A model generated the notes under the pieces. That model worked only from the letters and a program-made list of their open reading frames with translations. It had not been told where the DNA came from and searched no databases. A stretch of DNA of 64,000 bases from Pseudorhizobium endolithicum (GTDB lineage Bacteria; Pseudomonadota; Alphaproteobacteria; Rhizobiales; Rhizobiaceae): NCBI RefSeq assembly GCF_902153245.2, contig NZ_CABFWF030000013.1:307438-371437 (forward strand), read 5' to 3'. Made by a program: the position numbers and the translations under genes. Shown in pieces: positions 50,754 to 61,862 of this stretch (the stretch's first letter is position 1; each line of letters begins with the position of its first letter).

Positions 50754-52043
50754 ATGACGGACAAGAGCGCAAATCTGGTTTTGGGCAACAAGAGCGTCGA
50801 ACTGGCGGTGAAGTCCGGCACCATCGGTCCCGACGTCATCGACATAGGCTCTCTCTACAAGCAGACCGGAGCCTTCACCTACGATCCCGGATTTACGTCA
50901 ACCGCATCCTGTGAGTCCAAGATCACCTATATCGACGGTGAGGAAGGCGTGCTCCTGCATCGCGGCTATCCGATCGAACAACTGGCCGAGCACGGCGATT
51001 TCCTCGAGACCTGCTACCTCCTCCTCTACGGCGAGCTGCCGACGGCGGCGCAGAAGAAGGACTTCGATTATCGCGTGACGCACCACACCATGGTGCACGA
51101 GCAGATGACGCGCTTCTTCACCGGCTTCCGCCGGGATGCGCATCCGATGGCCGTGATGTGCGGCTGCGTCGGCGCGCTCTCGGCCTTCTACCACGACTCG
51201 ACCGACATCACCGATCCGCACCAGCGCATGGTCGCTTCGCTGCGCATGATCGCCAAGATGCCGACCATTGCTGCGATGGCCTACAAGTACCATGTCGGCC
51301 AGCCCTTCGTGTATCCGAAGAACGACCTCGACTACGCGTCGAACTTCCTGCACATGTGTTTCGCGGTGCCGTGCGAGGAGTACAAGGTCAACCCCGTCCT
51401 GGCGCGCGCCATGGACCGCATCTTCATCCTGCACGCCGACCATGAGCAGAACGCCTCGACCTCGACCGTGCGTCTCGCCGGCTCCTCGGGCGCCAATCCG
51501 TTCGCCTGCATCGCGGCCGGCATCGCCTGCCTCTGGGGTCCCGCCCATGGCGGCGCCAACGAAGCTGCGCTCAACATGCTGACGGAAATCGGCAGCGTCG
51601 ACCGCATCCCCGAATATATCGCCCGCGCCAAGGACAAGAACGATCCGTTCCGCCTTATGGGCTTCGGCCACCGGGTCTACAAGAACTACGACCCCCGCGC
51701 CAAGATCATGCAGAAGACCACCCATGAGGTCCTCAGCGAGCTCGGCCACAAGGACGATCCGATGCTGCAGGTCGCCATGGAGCTCGAGCGCATCGCCCTG
51801 ACCGACGAATACTTCGTCGAAAAGAAGCTTTATCCCAATATCGACTTCTATTCCGGGATCACGCTGAAGGCGATGGGCTTCCCCACCACCATGTTCACGG
51901 TGCTCTTCGCCCTTGCCCGCACGGTCGGCTGGATCGCCCAGTGGGCGGAAATGGTCGAGGATCCGCAGCAGCGCATCGGACGTCCGCGCCAGCTGTACAC
52001 GGGTGCCCCGAAGCGCGATTACGTGCCGGTTTCCAAGCGCTGA
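50754..52043 (+). CDS. gltA: citrate synthase
   Basis: Condenses acetyl-CoA and oxaloacetate at entry to the TCA cycle; 429 residues, the hexameric, NADH-sensitive bacterial type by length and N-terminal beta domain ([18 protein letters not shown]). The active-site regions are present: [30 protein letters not shown] and [13 protein letters not shown], then [17 protein letters not shown] lies eight bases before ATG. A strong terminator follows. The gene is flanked by minus-strand genes on both sides, so it is a single-gene transcript. Confidence 0.98.
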   Translation: MTDKSANLVLGNKSVELAVKSGTIGPDVIDIGSLYKQTGAFTYDPGFTSTASCESKITYIDGEEGVLLHRGYPIEQLAEHGDFLETCYLLLYGELPTAAQKKDFDYRVTHHTMVHEQMTRFFTGFRRDAHPMAVMCGCVGALSAFYHDSTDITDPHQRMVASLRMIAKMPTIAAMAYKYHVGQPFVYPKNDLDYASNFLHMCFAVPCEEYKVNPVLARAMDRIFILHADHEQNASTSTVRLAGSSGANPFACIAAGIACLWGPAHGGANEAALNMLTEIGSVDRIPEYIARAKDKNDPFRLMGFGHRVYKNYDPRAKIMQKTTHEVLSELGHKDDPMLQVAMELERIALTDEYFVEKKLYPNIDFYSGITLKAMGFPTTMFTVLFALARTVGWIAQWAEMVEDPQQRIGRPRQLYTGAPKRDYVPVSKR

Positions 52044-52064
52044 GCGCAGGCCACTAAAATGTCT

Positions 52065-52096
52065 GAAGCCCGGTCATTGACCGGGCTTCTTTCTTT
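52065..52096 (+). terminator. rho-independent terminator of gltA, inside the lpxB end
   Basis: An 11-pair perfect stem (52065-52075 with 52079-52089), loop ATT, tail TTTCTTT. The 3' half lies within the lpxB coding sequence and encodes its last residues ERKKPGQ on the other strand. Confidence 0.9.
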
Positions 52097-53252
52097 CCAG
52101 GAGCTCAAGGACGATGCCGGCCGCGGCTTCCCCCGGCGGCACCGCGGTCTGCAGGCGCTGCCATGTGAGATCGAAGCCTTCCAACATCGCCCGACGCTGC
52201 AGCGTATCGGAGGCAAGCCGCTCCATCCAGCGGCTGAGGCTTCCGGGGCGAACGACCTCGTTGAGATATTCCGGTATCACCGTATAATCCGCGATCAGGT
52301 TGGGAAGCGCTGCCGACCAGATCTTGATCCGTTTCGAAAGCAGCGTGATCAGCCAGTCCGCCTTATAGGCTGAGACTGCCGGAACGCCGCACAGCGCAAG
52401 TTCCAGCAGCACCGTTCCGGAGGCAGCAAGCGCGGCATCCGCCTCGGAGAAGGCATTCCATTTCTCTTCGGGGGTGACGCTGATTTCAGGCGCGACCGGC
52501 AGAGTTCCCGCAATCTCCCGGACCAGCGCCTCCTGCCGCGGTACGGTCGGCAGAACGAAGCGAGCGGGTCCGTTGCGCGCCGCAAACTCTGCCGCTGCTT
52601 CACCGAAAACGGGAAGCAGGTGACGAATCTCGGCGGAACGGGAGCCGGGAAGAAGCATGATCGTCCGGCTCTCGCCCGCCTGCCTGGCTTGCCGCTCCTT
52701 GCGGATGGCCCGGACTCTCGAGACATCCGGATCGCTCGTCAGCCGGTGCCCGACAAAGGTTGTCGGCGGCCCGCCGAGGCGACCCATCGCAGCCGGCTCG
52801 AAGGGCAGCACGGCCAGCACATGATCGACATAGGGGACCATGGCCCTGGCGCGGTATTCCTTCCAGGCCCAGACGCTGGGGCAGACATAATCGATGATCG
52901 GCAGGTGGGGCAGCGCCGCGCGAACGCGTTTTGCGACGCGATGGGTAAAATCGGGGCTGTCTATGATGACGAGGACATCCGGTCTGGCGGCTACAATCGC
53001 ATCCGCCGTCTGCCGGATGCGGCGCATCAGTTGCGGCAGACGGGCAAGAACCTGCGTCAGCCCCATGATGGAAAGCTCGGAGAAATCGAAGAGAGACCGC
53101 AGACCTTGCGCCTGCAGGGCATCTCCGCCGACGCCGACCAGTTCCACACCGCCGGCGCGAGACGCCTTCAACGCCGCCACAAGATCGGCGCCAAGAAGGT
53201 CGCCCGACACCTCCCCTGCCACGACAGCCACCTTCAGCATCGCCTCGGCCAT
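52074..53252 (-). CDS. lpxB: lipid-A-disaccharide synthase
   Basis: Joins UDP-2,3-diacylglucosamine and 2,3-diacylglucosamine 1-phosphate to form the lipid A disaccharide. 392 residues, GT-B fold. Conserved parts: VAVVAGEVSGDLLGADLV at the start, IDSPDFTHRVAKRVR, DYVCPSVWAWKEYRAR, LLPGSRSAEI and AASGTVLLELALCGVP. ATG 53252 overlaps the lpxI stop (TGATG). Its C-terminus overlaps the gltA terminator. It is the last gene of the envelope run. Confidence 0.97.
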   Translation of the reverse strand: MAEAMLKVAVVAGEVSGDLLGADLVAALKASRAGGVELVGVGGDALQAQGLRSLFDFSELSIMGLTQVLARLPQLMRRIRQTADAIVAARPDVLVIIDSPDFTHRVAKRVRAALPHLPIIDYVCPSVWAWKEYRARAMVPYVDHVLAVLPFEPAAMGRLGGPPTTFVGHRLTSDPDVSRVRAIRKERQARQAGESRTIMLLPGSRSAEIRHLLPVFGEAAAEFAARNGPARFVLPTVPRQEALVREIAGTLPVAPEISVTPEEKWNAFSEADAALAASGTVLLELALCGVPAVSAYKADWLITLLSKRIKIWSAALPNLIADYTVIPEYLNEVVRPGSLSRWMERLASDTLQRRAMLEGFDLTWQRLQTAVPPGEAAAGIVLELLERKKPGQ

Positions 53253-54133
53253 CACAATCCTCCTCGTGGAAGCCCGGCATCAATACCACATACGAACAGA
53301 CCGGCGCCCTCTGCCGCTCCAAGGACCTCCCGTTCATCCAGCACGAGCGAACGCCCCGCCTCCACCGCAATTCCGGCAAGCCCGGCACGGGAGGCGTTGG
53401 CTATCGTCGACAAGCCGATCGCCGGAAGGTCGGCGCGAACGTCCTGCTGGGGTTTGCAGAGCTTCACCAGAACACCCTTCCGCCGTTTCGAGATGCGCCC
53501 TTCCCGGCGCAGGCTCGCGACGCGATCTAGCATCTGGTCGGTTCCTTCAACGCCTTCCAGCGCGACGACCCTGCCGCCAATGCTCACGGCGCCCTGCCCC
53601 ACATCCAGCGCACCAAGGGCGAGCGCGGCCTTCACTGCCTCCTCGATGTCACGCACGTCCTCCTGCGATGGGCTGATGGAGGTCAGGGTTCCCGTCCGTG
53701 CCAGGAGATGCGGAGCCACCTCATGCGCTCCGATGACCCGGCAGCCCATGCCTTCGAAGAGCTTTATGACCATCTGGAGCACGGTGTCGTCACCACCGGA
53801 CAACAAGGTGCGCACCACCGACGGAACGCGCAGCAGCGTGCGCAGCGTCGGACGAATATCGCGCAGATCCGGCCGCCGGCGCACAGCGCCCGACATCACG
53901 ACCCGGTCTACGCCCTTCTGACGGATGAAACGCTCTATTCCGGCAAGGTCGCCGACGCCCGCCGTCACCGTCTCAAAACCATCGAACGTCCTATCGGCCT
54001 CGCTCGCCAGAGCGACGATGACCGGATCCTCGCCGGCGGCACGCGCGGCCTGGGCCAGATAGAGCGGCAGGTACCCCCAGCCCGCGACGATCGCGAGCCG
54101 TCCCCTGGTTCGGGACGGAGCGGGCGTAGTCAT
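53252..54133 (-). CDS. lpxI: UDP-2,3-diacylglucosamine pyrophosphatase LpxI
   Basis: Hydrolyses UDP-2,3-diacylglucosamine to the lipid X monosaccharide; LpxI is the alphaproteobacterial replacement for LpxH. 293 residues with an N-terminal domain (RLAIVAGWGYLPLYLAQAARA) and a C-terminal domain containing SPSQEDVRDIEEAVKAALALG and GALDVGQGAVSIGG, where an aspartate serves catalysis, then VLVKLCKPQQDVRADLPAIG. ATG 54133 is chosen; the upstream frame overlaps lpxA. It starts four bases past the lpxA stop and overlaps lpxB. Confidence 0.95.
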   Translation of the reverse strand: MTTPAPSRTRGRLAIVAGWGYLPLYLAQAARAAGEDPVIVALASEADRTFDGFETVTAGVGDLAGIERFIRQKGVDRVVMSGAVRRRPDLRDIRPTLRTLLRVPSVVRTLLSGGDDTVLQMVIKLFEGMGCRVIGAHEVAPHLLARTGTLTSISPSQEDVRDIEEAVKAALALGALDVGQGAVSIGGRVVALEGVEGTDQMLDRVASLRREGRISKRRKGVLVKLCKPQQDVRADLPAIGLSTIANASRAGLAGIAVEAGRSLVLDEREVLGAAEGAGLFVCGIDAGLPRGGL

Positions 54134-54137
54134 GCCG

Positions 54138-54953
54138 TCAGGCTTTGCCACGGAAGGGAGAGGAGATCGCGCGATCGCTTTCGGCCGCAATGAAATCAAG
54201 GATCTCGACCACTTCCTTGCAGTCCGCATATTCGTCGCGGATGGCAGCCGCATTGTTGCGGATGTTGCCTTCGCCCTCGAAGATCTGCTTGAAGGCGCGC
54301 CGAACCCGATGGATCGTCGCCCGCTCTATGCCCGCGCGCGTCATACCCACGACGTTGAGCCCGGCAAGGATACCTGGGTTGCCGTTGAGCATCCCGTAGG
54401 GAATGACGTCGTAGCTCACTGCCGACAGGCCGCCGATGAAGGCGTTGCGGCCGATGCGGCCGAACTGGTGAACCGCGGAGCCGCCGCCGAGGATGGCATA
54501 GTCGTCAACCTTGACGTGGCCGGCGAGCATCACGTTGTTGGACATGACGATACCGTTGCCGAGTATGCAGTCATGGGCGACGTGCGAATTGGTCAGGAAG
54601 AGGCAGTTATTGCCGATCACGGTCTTTCCGCCACCGCCGACAGTGCCCATGTTGATCGTGACGCCTTCCCGCATGGTGCACTTCTCGCCGATGGTCAGGG
54701 TGGAATCCTCGCCGGCTTCATGAAGGCTCTGCGACACGCCGCCGATCACCGCCATGGGATAGATGCGGCAGCCCCGGCCGATCTCCGTCTTGCCGGTCAC
54801 CACGGCATGGGAAATGACCTCGACGCCGTCCTTCAGAACGACATCCTTGCCCACGGTAGAAAACGGACCAACCACCACATTTTCGCCGAGGGTGGCACCG
54901 TCTTCGACGATGGCCATCGGATGAATGCGAGCCGTTGAAGCGATCCTGCTCAT
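54138..54953 (-). CDS. lpxA: UDP-N-acetylglucosamine acyltransferase
   Basis: First acyl transfer of lipid A synthesis, moving 3-hydroxyacyl from ACP to UDP-GlcNAc. 271 residues: left-handed parallel beta-helix of hexapeptide repeats (about 1-185, e.g. IGENCVVG-like units) and a C-terminal helical domain. The catalytic histidine lies in [23 protein letters not shown]-type segment appears as [15 protein letters not shown]. It is joined to fabZ by a four-base overlap (ATGA). Confidence 0.97.
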   Translation of the reverse strand: MSRIASTARIHPMAIVEDGATLGENVVVGPFSTVGKDVVLKDGVEVISHAVVTGKTEIGRGCRIYPMAVIGGVSQSLHEAGEDSTLTIGEKCTMREGVTINMGTVGGGGKTVIGNNCLFLTNSHVAHDCILGNGIVMSNNVMLAGHVKVDDYAILGGGSAVHQFGRIGRNAFIGGLSAVSYDVIPYGMLNGNPGILAGLNVVGMTRAGIERATIHRVRRAFKQIFEGEGNIRNNAAAIRDEYADCKEVVEILDFIAAESDRAISSPFRGKA

Positions 54954-55417
54954 TCGCCACCCTTGCGGCGGATCATCGCGCCGATATCCGCTTCTGCGAC
55001 GAGTGAACCATCAACGTAGGCATCGCAATGGAATTTCCAGATGTTGCCGCGCTGCTTCTGCTTCTGGACCCGGAACTCGACCCGGTCCCCGGGCACGACC
55101 GGCTTGCGGAAGCGGGCATTGTCGATCGTCATGAAGTAGACCAGATCGCCGCCCTGCCCCTGCTTGCGGGCACAGATGGCGCCGGCCGTCTGGGCCATGC
55201 CTTCGATCAGCAACACACCGGGCATGATCGGCTGCTCGGGAAAATGGCCAGTGAAGTGCGGCTCGTTCGCCGTCACGTTCTTGATCCCCACCGCCGAGTC
55301 GTCACCGTCGATATCGACGATCCGGTCCACGAGCAGGAACGGATACCGGTGCGGCAGAAGCTTCATGATCTCGAGAATATCGGCCGATCCGAGCGTGGCG
55401 CCGGTCTCTTCACTCAT
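54950..55417 (-). CDS. fabZ: 3-hydroxyacyl-ACP dehydratase FabZ
   Basis: Dehydrates 3-hydroxyacyl-ACP in fatty acid synthesis, competing with LpxA and LpxD for the same substrates. 155 residues, hot-dog fold. Catalytic His58 is in [11 protein letters not shown] and Glu72 in [21 protein letters not shown] is the substrate-pore motif. ATG 55417 gives [14 protein letters not shown]; the start lies within the lpxD end (eight-base overlap). It is placed between lpxD and lpxA, as in nearly all proteobacteria. Confidence 0.97.
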   Translation of the reverse strand: MSEETGATLGSADILEIMKLLPHRYPFLLVDRIVDIDGDDSAVGIKNVTANEPHFTGHFPEQPIMPGVLLIEGMAQTAGAICARKQGQGGDLVYFMTIDNARFRKPVVPGDRVEFRVQKQKQRGNIWKFHCDAYVDGSLVAEADIGAMIRRKGGE

Positions 55418-56474
55418 TCCTGTCTCCTCTACGCTTCGCCCGCTCGTCGGAACGCGCCATTGCCTCGGCGACATCCCGGAAGAAGTCCTTGAGCGGACGG
55501 GCCGGAATACCGCCGACACGGGCACCGGCGGCAAGATCCGACATCACGCCGCTCATCGCGGCAATCTGGGCGCCATCGCCGATGGTGATATGGCCGTTGA
55601 CGCCGCTGGCGCCGCCGATCATTACGCCGTTGCCGATCACGGTCGACCCCGCGATCCCGACGCCGCTGACGATCCCGCAGTGCCTGCCGATGCGGACGTT
55701 ATGGGCGACCTGCACCTGGTTGTCGATTTTTGTTCCCTCGCCGATCACCGTATCGTCCATGGTTCCACGGTCGATCGTCGTATTGGCGCCGATCTCGACA
55801 TTGTCCTGGATGATGACCCGGCCGATCTGGACGATCTTCAGCATTCCGCCCGGACCGGGCGCATAACCGAAGCCGTCCTGCCCGATGCGGGCGCCATTGT
55901 GTATGATCACGCCGTTGCCGATCAAAGACGCGACGACGGTTGCGCCAGGAGCGATCGAGCAGTTGCGGCCGATCTTCACATCGGCGCCGATGACGCAGCC
56001 TGCGCCGATACGGGTGCCGGAACCGATCTCCGCCCGAGCGCCAACGACGGCCATGGGCTCAACTTCGACGTCAGCTTCCAGCTTGGCCGTCGGATCCACG
56101 AACGCAGCCGGATGAACACCGCCCGTCCCGGCCACGGTCGGCGATGGACGCATGGCAACCGGATGCAACAGGGCGCCAGCCCGTGCGAATGCCGTATGGG
56201 GCGCAGGCGTCAGAAGAACGGCGATGTTTTCCGGAATCAGGGACTGCAGGGATGCATCGCACAAGATCGCTGATGCCTTGCAGGTCGCCAGTTCGTCGCG
56301 GTCTCGCCGCGAGCGAAGATAGCAGATCTCGCCTTCACGCCCCCGCTCCAAAGGCGCGACGGAACGGATAGTCCGGTCGCCGGCGGCTATATCAAGCAGT
56401 TCTGCCCCAAGATGGGCTGCCAGCTCACGTAGGCTGATTCCATCGTGGGGCGGAAAAAATTCGTTCGAATCCAT
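55410..56474 (-). CDS. lpxD: UDP-3-O-acylglucosamine N-acyltransferase
   Basis: Adds the N-linked hydroxyacyl chain in lipid A synthesis. 354 residues: N-terminal uridine-binding domain (1-105, [12 protein letters not shown] onward), left-handed beta-helix (about 110-315), and a short C-terminal helix ([19 protein letters not shown]). The catalytic histidine is in [12 protein letters not shown]. It overlaps fabZ and starts 50 bases after bamA. No skp (ompH) gene lies between bamA and lpxD, which is usual for rhizobia but differs from enterobacteria. Confidence 0.97.
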   Translation of the reverse strand: MDSNEFFPPHDGISLRELAAHLGAELLDIAAGDRTIRSVAPLERGREGEICYLRSRRDRDELATCKASAILCDASLQSLIPENIAVLLTPAPHTAFARAGALLHPVAMRPSPTVAGTGGVHPAAFVDPTAKLEADVEVEPMAVVGARAEIGSGTRIGAGCVIGADVKIGRNCSIAPGATVVASLIGNGVIIHNGARIGQDGFGYAPGPGGMLKIVQIGRVIIQDNVEIGANTTIDRGTMDDTVIGEGTKIDNQVQVAHNVRIGRHCGIVSGVGIAGSTVIGNGVMIGGASGVNGHITIGDGAQIAAMSGVMSDLAAGARVGGIPARPLKDFFRDVAEAMARSDERAKRRGDRNE

Positions 56475-56524
56475 CAGGCCATATAACTCCGGATCAGATC
56501 TGGCCGCAGTTCTGTCAGCCGTGA

Positions 56525-58882
56525 TCAGAACTGGTTTGCCATGCTGAACCGGAATTCCTGGGTTTCGTCAAAGTCTTCCTTGACCACCGGTACGGCGTAG
56601 TCGAAGCGGATCGAACCGAAGGGCGAGGCCCACTGGATACCCGCACCAACGGACGCACGCCAAGCCATGCTCGTTCCTTGGACGGTTTCGCCGCTGGTAT
56701 CCACATCGTTGCCGTACAAGGTACCGGCATCGGCAAACACCGCTCCGCGAAGACCGAAGTCTTCCGGGAAGGCCGGCATCGGGAAGGTCACTTCGGCCGA
56801 CGCCGTGAAGTAGGTCGTGCCACCGATCGCATCGCCGTTCAGCATGCGCGGGCCGATACCCTGGTTCTCGAAGCCACGGATCTGACGGCCACCGACCATG
56901 AACTGGTCGAACACGTTGAGGTCGTCTCCTGTTCCAACCACATGACCGGCACCGACGGCAACGGAACCAATGATGTCCGCTTCTTCCGACAGCAGGTGGA
57001 AATAACGGGCGCGGCCGTAGATCTTGTAGAATTCCGAATCGCCGCCGAGACCGGCATATTCGTGCGTCGCCGAAACGTAGAAGCCTTCACGCGCCAGCTT
57101 CGTGTCGTCGAGCGTGTTGTAGGTGAGCGTCTGGGACACCGACGACTGAACGAATTCGCCTTCGTTGATCAGATCCTCGTATGGCGCAGAAAGATTGTCG
57201 CCTGCCGTATTCGGCGTGCCGGCCTGCCAGTCGCCGTCACCCTCATACTCGATCTGCTTGTAGGTATAGCGGAACGTCGTTGCCAGATCCTCGGTGATGG
57301 GCGCCGTCACACGCAGCGTCACACCCTGCTCGTCGTAGTCGTAATAGCTTTCCGACGAGGTCTGGTTCTTGAAGAGGTCGAAGCCGGCAGCCAGACGGTA
57401 ACCGAGGAAATAAGGCTCGGTGAACGAAAGGTTGTAGCTGCGCGCATCGTCCAGACCGCCACCGACGGCGACGCGGATGAACTGGCCGCGGCCGAGGAAG
57501 TTCTTCTCTTCGATCGAGGCTTCGAGGATGAGGCCATCGCCACCGGCCGAATAGCCGGCACCAATGCCGAACGAACCGGTCGGCTGATCCTCGACGTCGA
57601 CAATCACGACGACGCGGTCGGAAGCCGACCCCTGCGACGTGGAGATGTTGACGGTTGTAAAGTAGCCGAGAGCCTCGAGACGGCGCTTGGCGCGCGAAAC
57701 CATCTGCTGGTTGAACGCATCGCCTTCGCTGAAGTCGAACTCGCGTCGGATCACGTAATCGCGGGTGCGCGTATTGCCGCGGATCTCGATCCGCTCGACA
57801 TAGGCGCGCTCGCCCTGGTCGACGAGATAGGAAACGCCAACGGTCTGGGTTTCGAAATTGCGGTCGCCACGCGGTGTCACCCGAGCAAAGGGATAGCCGG
57901 CCGACGCAACGCGCTGGGAAATCGCCTCCATCGACTTCTGGACGTCGCCGGCATCGTAGACGTCACCCGTCTTCGTGCGAACGAGACCTTGCAGGTCTTC
58001 GGAGCTCACGCCGTCCACCGTCGATTCGACGACCACATCGCCGAACCGGTAGCGGGGACCTTCCTCGACGGTGAAGGTGATGTTGTACTGGTTCGACGTC
58101 TCGTCGAGCACCGCTTCCGAGGAGATGATGCGGAAGTCGGGATAGCCGTGATTGTAGTAGAACTGGCGCAGCGCATCCTCGTCCGCGCGCAGCTTGTCCT
58201 GGCTGTAGACGTCCTTGCGGGTCAAGAAGGACAGCGGCCCGGATTCCTTCGTCAGGATGACCGATTGGAGACGACCGTCGCCATAGGCCTGGTTGCCCAC
58301 GAAGTTAATGTCCGCGATCTTCGTGCGGTCGCCTTCGTTGATCACGAAGGCTACGTTCACGCGCCCCTCGCCGACCGGAGCCGTCTGGGTGGTGATCTCG
58401 ACATCGCCGCGGCCGATCGCGGAATAGGCTTCGCGCAGACGCTCGATGTCGGCGTTGATCATTTCCTGATTGTACGGACCGAGCGACTGGGTCTGGACGA
58501 CAGCGGCAAGCTTATCGTCCTTGATCTTGCGGTTGCCGTTGAAGACGACCTGGTTGACCAGCTGGTTCTCGCTGACCGAGACGACAAGGGTGCTGCCCGA
58601 AACGCTGATGCGCACATCCGAGAAATAGCCGGTAGAGTACAGACGCTTCACCGATTCATCGATATCGGCATTGGTGAAGCTGACACCCGGCTGGATCGTC
58701 AGGTTGGCACGGACAGCCTCTTCCCCGGCGCGCTCTGCCCCTCTCACCTGAACACTGCGGATAACGGCCGCTTGCGCGACGGAAGCTGAGGCAAGTACCG
58801 ATACGCCTGCGCCCGATGCAACAACACTAGCAGACAGCGCAAACGCCGACACTGCGTTCAAAAACCTTGAACCAGCCTTCAT
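56525..58882 (-). CDS. bamA: outer membrane protein assembly factor BamA
   Basis: Central Omp85 protein inserting beta-barrels in the outer membrane. 785 residues: a signal peptide (1-38, ending SVAQA), five POTRA domains (about 40-430; the first starts [17 protein letters not shown]), and a 16-strand barrel to the C-terminus ending [10 protein letters not shown] with the terminal phenylalanine. The lid-lock motif region VRGF appears as [12 protein letters not shown] 58882 is chosen since it begins the signal peptide. The 187 bases to rseP upstream are AT-richer than the surroundings and may carry a promoter. Confidence 0.97.
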   Translation of the reverse strand: MKAGSRFLNAVSAFALSASVVASGAGVSVLASASVAQAAVIRSVQVRGAERAGEEAVRANLTIQPGVSFTNADIDESVKRLYSTGYFSDVRISVSGSTLVVSVSENQLVNQVVFNGNRKIKDDKLAAVVQTQSLGPYNQEMINADIERLREAYSAIGRGDVEITTQTAPVGEGRVNVAFVINEGDRTKIADINFVGNQAYGDGRLQSVILTKESGPLSFLTRKDVYSQDKLRADEDALRQFYYNHGYPDFRIISSEAVLDETSNQYNITFTVEEGPRYRFGDVVVESTVDGVSSEDLQGLVRTKTGDVYDAGDVQKSMEAISQRVASAGYPFARVTPRGDRNFETQTVGVSYLVDQGERAYVERIEIRGNTRTRDYVIRREFDFSEGDAFNQQMVSRAKRRLEALGYFTTVNISTSQGSASDRVVVIVDVEDQPTGSFGIGAGYSAGGDGLILEASIEEKNFLGRGQFIRVAVGGGLDDARSYNLSFTEPYFLGYRLAAGFDLFKNQTSSESYYDYDEQGVTLRVTAPITEDLATTFRYTYKQIEYEGDGDWQAGTPNTAGDNLSAPYEDLINEGEFVQSSVSQTLTYNTLDDTKLAREGFYVSATHEYAGLGGDSEFYKIYGRARYFHLLSEEADIIGSVAVGAGHVVGTGDDLNVFDQFMVGGRQIRGFENQGIGPRMLNGDAIGGTTYFTASAEVTFPMPAFPEDFGLRGAVFADAGTLYGNDVDTSGETVQGTSMAWRASVGAGIQWASPFGSIRFDYAVPVVKEDFDETQEFRFSMANQF

Positions 58883-59069
58883 TTCAAATCTTACCTTTTC
58901 CCGTTGTCCCTCGGCGGGTGAAGCCCGACTCCGGCCACACGTGTGTCGTTTTACCTTCTTTTGCCCTACAAGCAAGGCATCACGTTAAATTCTGTTTACT
59001 TCCTTGCCGCCCGTGGCAACACGGACACGCACAGTTCAAAACACGGTAAACAAACAGTTTTCATCAAAT

Positions 59070-60203
59070 TCAACCGATCCACCGGCCGATGGTGTCGTTC
59101 CAGGTGGCAAACACCATCAGCGTCAGGATCATGGCGAGCCCGAACCGGAAGACGACGTCCTGAACCCTTGGGCTCAGCGGCCTGCCGCGCACTGCCTCCA
59201 GGGCATACATGAGAAGATGCCCGCCATCCAGGACCGGGATGGGAAACAGGTTCATCAAGCCCAGCGACACCGAGATGACGGCCGCGAAGTTGAGGACCGC
59301 CGCAAAACCGAGGGTCGCCATCTGCCCCGTCGTCTCCGCAATGCGGATGGGCCCGCCGATCTGGTCCGCGCTCATGCGGCCGGTGAATATATTGCCAAGG
59401 TAGCTGAACGTGCCGCTGATGATGTGGCCCGTTTCGCGAACACCCTCCACCACAGCCTCGACCGGTGAATAGGTTTCCAGGCGGAAATTCCCCCGCTCGG
59501 CATTGGTAACGATGCCGATCTGGCCGAGCTCGACCTTGTTGCCGAACTGGTCGGTGATCTCCGTCCGCTTCGGCGTCACCGGGAGTTGAATCTCACGCCC
59601 CCCGCGCTCCACGGTCATGAGGATGGTCGTCTCGGGACGCACGGCGACATAGCGGCGGACATCGTCGAAGGTCCGGATCGGCTCTCCGTCCAGCGCCACC
59701 AGAAGATCGCCCGGCTCGATACCCGCAGAGGCCGCAGCACTTTCGGGGCGAACCTCAGCCACGACAGGATCAGAGACCATCTTGCCATAGGTGACGAACA
59801 ACGCGGCGAAGATGGCAATCGCCAGGAGGAAGTTGGCGATCGGGCCGGCTGCGACCGTGGCCGCCCGCTTCCACAGCTTCGCGCCGGCGAGCGTCCGCGC
59901 ACGCTCTTCCGGCGTGAACTTGTCGAGATTGGCCATATCCGGCACGCTGGCGGCATCCTCGTCGCCGAAGAACTTGACATAGCCGCCAAGCGGAATGGCG
60001 GACAGCTTCCAGCGGGTACCGTGGCTATCCGTGAAGCCTACCAGTTCCGGACCGAAGCCCACCGAGAAGGCCGTCACCCTGATCCCGCACCAGCGGCCGA
60101 CGAGATAGTGGCCCATCTCATGGACGAAGACGAGCACCGACAGGACGATGATGAAGGGAATGATATAGCCCGTGAGAAGCCCGATGATCGCCATCATGTC
60201 CAT
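59070..60203 (-). CDS. rseP: site-2 intramembrane protease RseP
   Basis: Membrane zinc protease that cuts transmembrane regulators of the envelope-stress response. 377 residues with about four helices. The zinc motif is His28-Glu29...His32 (FVHEMGHYL), with the second ligand in NLFPIPVLDGGH. One PDZ domain (about 128-205) is visible with AAASAGIEPGDLLVALDGEPI; the E. coli protein has two. The ribosome site GGACGG fits an ATG two codons in (60197) about as well as 60203. It precedes bamA, the usual arrangement. Confidence 0.95.
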   Translation of the reverse strand: MDMMAIIGLLTGYIIPFIIVLSVLVFVHEMGHYLVGRWCGIRVTAFSVGFGPELVGFTDSHGTRWKLSAIPLGGYVKFFGDEDAASVPDMANLDKFTPEERARTLAGAKLWKRAATVAAGPIANFLLAIAIFAALFVTYGKMVSDPVVAEVRPESAAASAGIEPGDLLVALDGEPIRTFDDVRRYVAVRPETTILMTVERGGREIQLPVTPKRTEITDQFGNKVELGQIGIVTNAERGNFRLETYSPVEAVVEGVRETGHIISGTFSYLGNIFTGRMSADQIGGPIRIAETTGQMATLGFAAVLNFAAVISVSLGLMNLFPIPVLDGGHLLMYALEAVRGRPLSPRVQDVVFRFGLAMILTLMVFATWNDTIGRWIG

Positions 60204-60240
60204 CCGTCCAATCGATTTGCGGTTGTCGCCGGTCCAGCTT

Positions 60241-61074
60241 CTATAAACCGAACAGGAAGTTGCCGACCGTCACTCCGGCCCGGCCCGTCAGCGGGCCATA
60301 GGCAAGCGTGAGAAGAAACACCGCGAAGCAGGCAAAAACGAGACCATCGACCCGGTCCATCACGCCGCCATGCCCCGGGATAAGCTTGCTGGAATCCTTC
60401 ACACCGAAGCGGCGCTTGATGAAGGACTCAAAAAGATCGCCTATCTGGCTTGCGACCGAGAGGACCAGCGCCAGGACGATAATCCACGCGGATACCTTGC
60501 CGAAAAGCCCCAGGGTCAGCAACAGGCCTGCAATGATCGCAGAAACCGTGCCGCCGATCGCCCCGGACCATGTCTTGCCGGGCGATATGCGGGGAGCAAG
60601 CTTCGGTCCCTTGAGGGCTCTTCCGACGAAATAGGCGAGGATATCCGTCGCCCAAACGACGGTAAAGACGAAGAGGATCGCCGCCAGCCCCGAGAACCCG
60701 CCTTCCCGAATTGCTCCAAAAGCTACGCCGCTGAGACCGGAATAGACGACGCCTGCGGGCAGCCACCAGGTCCCGCCGCCGACAACGACGATCAGTGCCA
60801 TCGTGACGGCCAGCCCGCTGAGCAGCGGCATGCTCATATCGGCGTCGCCGAAGGCTATGTTGGCGGCGAGAAGGATAATCCCGACCCACGCGACAAGGTT
60901 ACCGGTAAAATTCTTCTCCGTGAGCTTGGTGATCGTCGACCATTCGAAATAGATCAGCAGCGAGATCGCTGCTGCCAGCAGGCGAAAGGCCAGCCCGCCG
61001 ACCCAGGTGGCTGCCAGAACCACGGCGGCCATGACCACTCCGGAGACAATCCGGCGCTTGAGTTCGGGACTCAT
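60241..61074 (-). CDS. cdsA: phosphatidate cytidylyltransferase
   Basis: Makes CDP-diacylglycerol from phosphatidate and CTP for all phospholipids. 277 residues, about eight membrane helices. The CdsA signature is near the C-terminus: SFIKRRFGVKDSSKLIPGHG then GVMDRVDGL with the metal-binding aspartates. The ATG shares one base with the uppS stop (TAATG), so the two are coupled, and rseP follows after 37 bases. Confidence 0.96.
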   Translation of the reverse strand: MSPELKRRIVSGVVMAAVVLAATWVGGLAFRLLAAAISLLIYFEWSTITKLTEKNFTGNLVAWVGIILLAANIAFGDADMSMPLLSGLAVTMALIVVVGGGTWWLPAGVVYSGLSGVAFGAIREGGFSGLAAILFVFTVVWATDILAYFVGRALKGPKLAPRISPGKTWSGAIGGTVSAIIAGLLLTLGLFGKVSAWIIVLALVLSVASQIGDLFESFIKRRFGVKDSSKLIPGHGGVMDRVDGLVFACFAVFLLTLAYGPLTGRAGVTVGNFLFGL

Positions 61075-61817
61075 TAGCCAACCACCGCGGTTGTGGCACT
61101 GGAAAGTCCACCGAAACGGCGATCCCGTGCCGCATAGATCCGCAACGCCTCCTCGAACTGCTGCCGATCGAAATCAGGCCAGTAGCACGGCAGGAAGACG
61201 AGCTCGGAATAAGCAGCCTGCCAGAGGAGGAAGTTCGAGAGGCGCTCTTCGCCGCTGGTGCGGATTATAAGGTCCGGATCGGGAATACCGGCCGTGTCGA
61301 GACGGCTGCCGATCGCATCGGAATTGATATCCTCGGGCTTGAGAAGACCTGCCTGGACATCGCGTGCAAGCCTGCCGACGGCTCGGGTGATTTCGTCGCG
61401 GGCCCCGTAGTTGAAGGCGATGACCAGCGTCATCGCCGTATTTCCGCGCGTCGTCTCCTCCGCCTCCAGCAGCAGCGGCAGGATATCGCTACGAAGCTTC
61501 TCCCGCTCACCGATGATACGGATGCGGATATTCTCGCGGTGCAGATCCGCCAGATCACGGCGGATAAATCTGCGCAGCAATCCGAGCAGATCCTCGATCT
61601 CCGATTCCGGCCGCGACCAGTTCTCGGAGGAGAAAGCGAACAGCGTCAGGAATTTCACGCCCGTTTCGCCAGCGGCTTTCACCGCCTCGCGAACCGCCTC
61701 GACGCCCTTGTTGTGGCCGATCGTGCGCGGCAGGCCGCGTTGCTTCGCCCACCGTCCGTTGCCATCCATAATGATGGCGACGTGCTGCGGGATGACCGGT
61801 AGATCGAGGTTTGCCAT
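61074..61817 (-). CDS. uppS: undecaprenyl diphosphate synthase
   Basis: Cis-prenyltransferase extending farnesyl diphosphate to the C55 carrier for peptidoglycan and polysaccharide. 247 residues. Catalytic Asp18 is in [38 protein letters not shown] and the C-terminal [19 protein letters not shown] are family motifs. frr is 45 bases upstream, cdsA immediately downstream. Confidence 0.97.
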   Translation of the reverse strand: MANLDLPVIPQHVAIIMDGNGRWAKQRGLPRTIGHNKGVEAVREAVKAAGETGVKFLTLFAFSSENWSRPESEIEDLLGLLRRFIRRDLADLHRENIRIRIIGEREKLRSDILPLLLEAEETTRGNTAMTLVIAFNYGARDEITRAVGRLARDVQAGLLKPEDINSDAIGSRLDTAGIPDPDLIIRTSGEERLSNFLLWQAAYSELVFLPCYWPDFDRQQFEEALRIYAARDRRFGGLSSATTAVVG

Positions 61818-61862
61818 GTGAGTTCCGGTTATCGGATGCCAAGGAGTGCGATGCAGGCCGGA

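Noticed and set aside
56678-58789. 703-codon open frame on the + strand opposite bamA
   Set aside because: Antisense shadow of a high-GC gene; the minus frame has a signal peptide, POTRA domains and barrel end.
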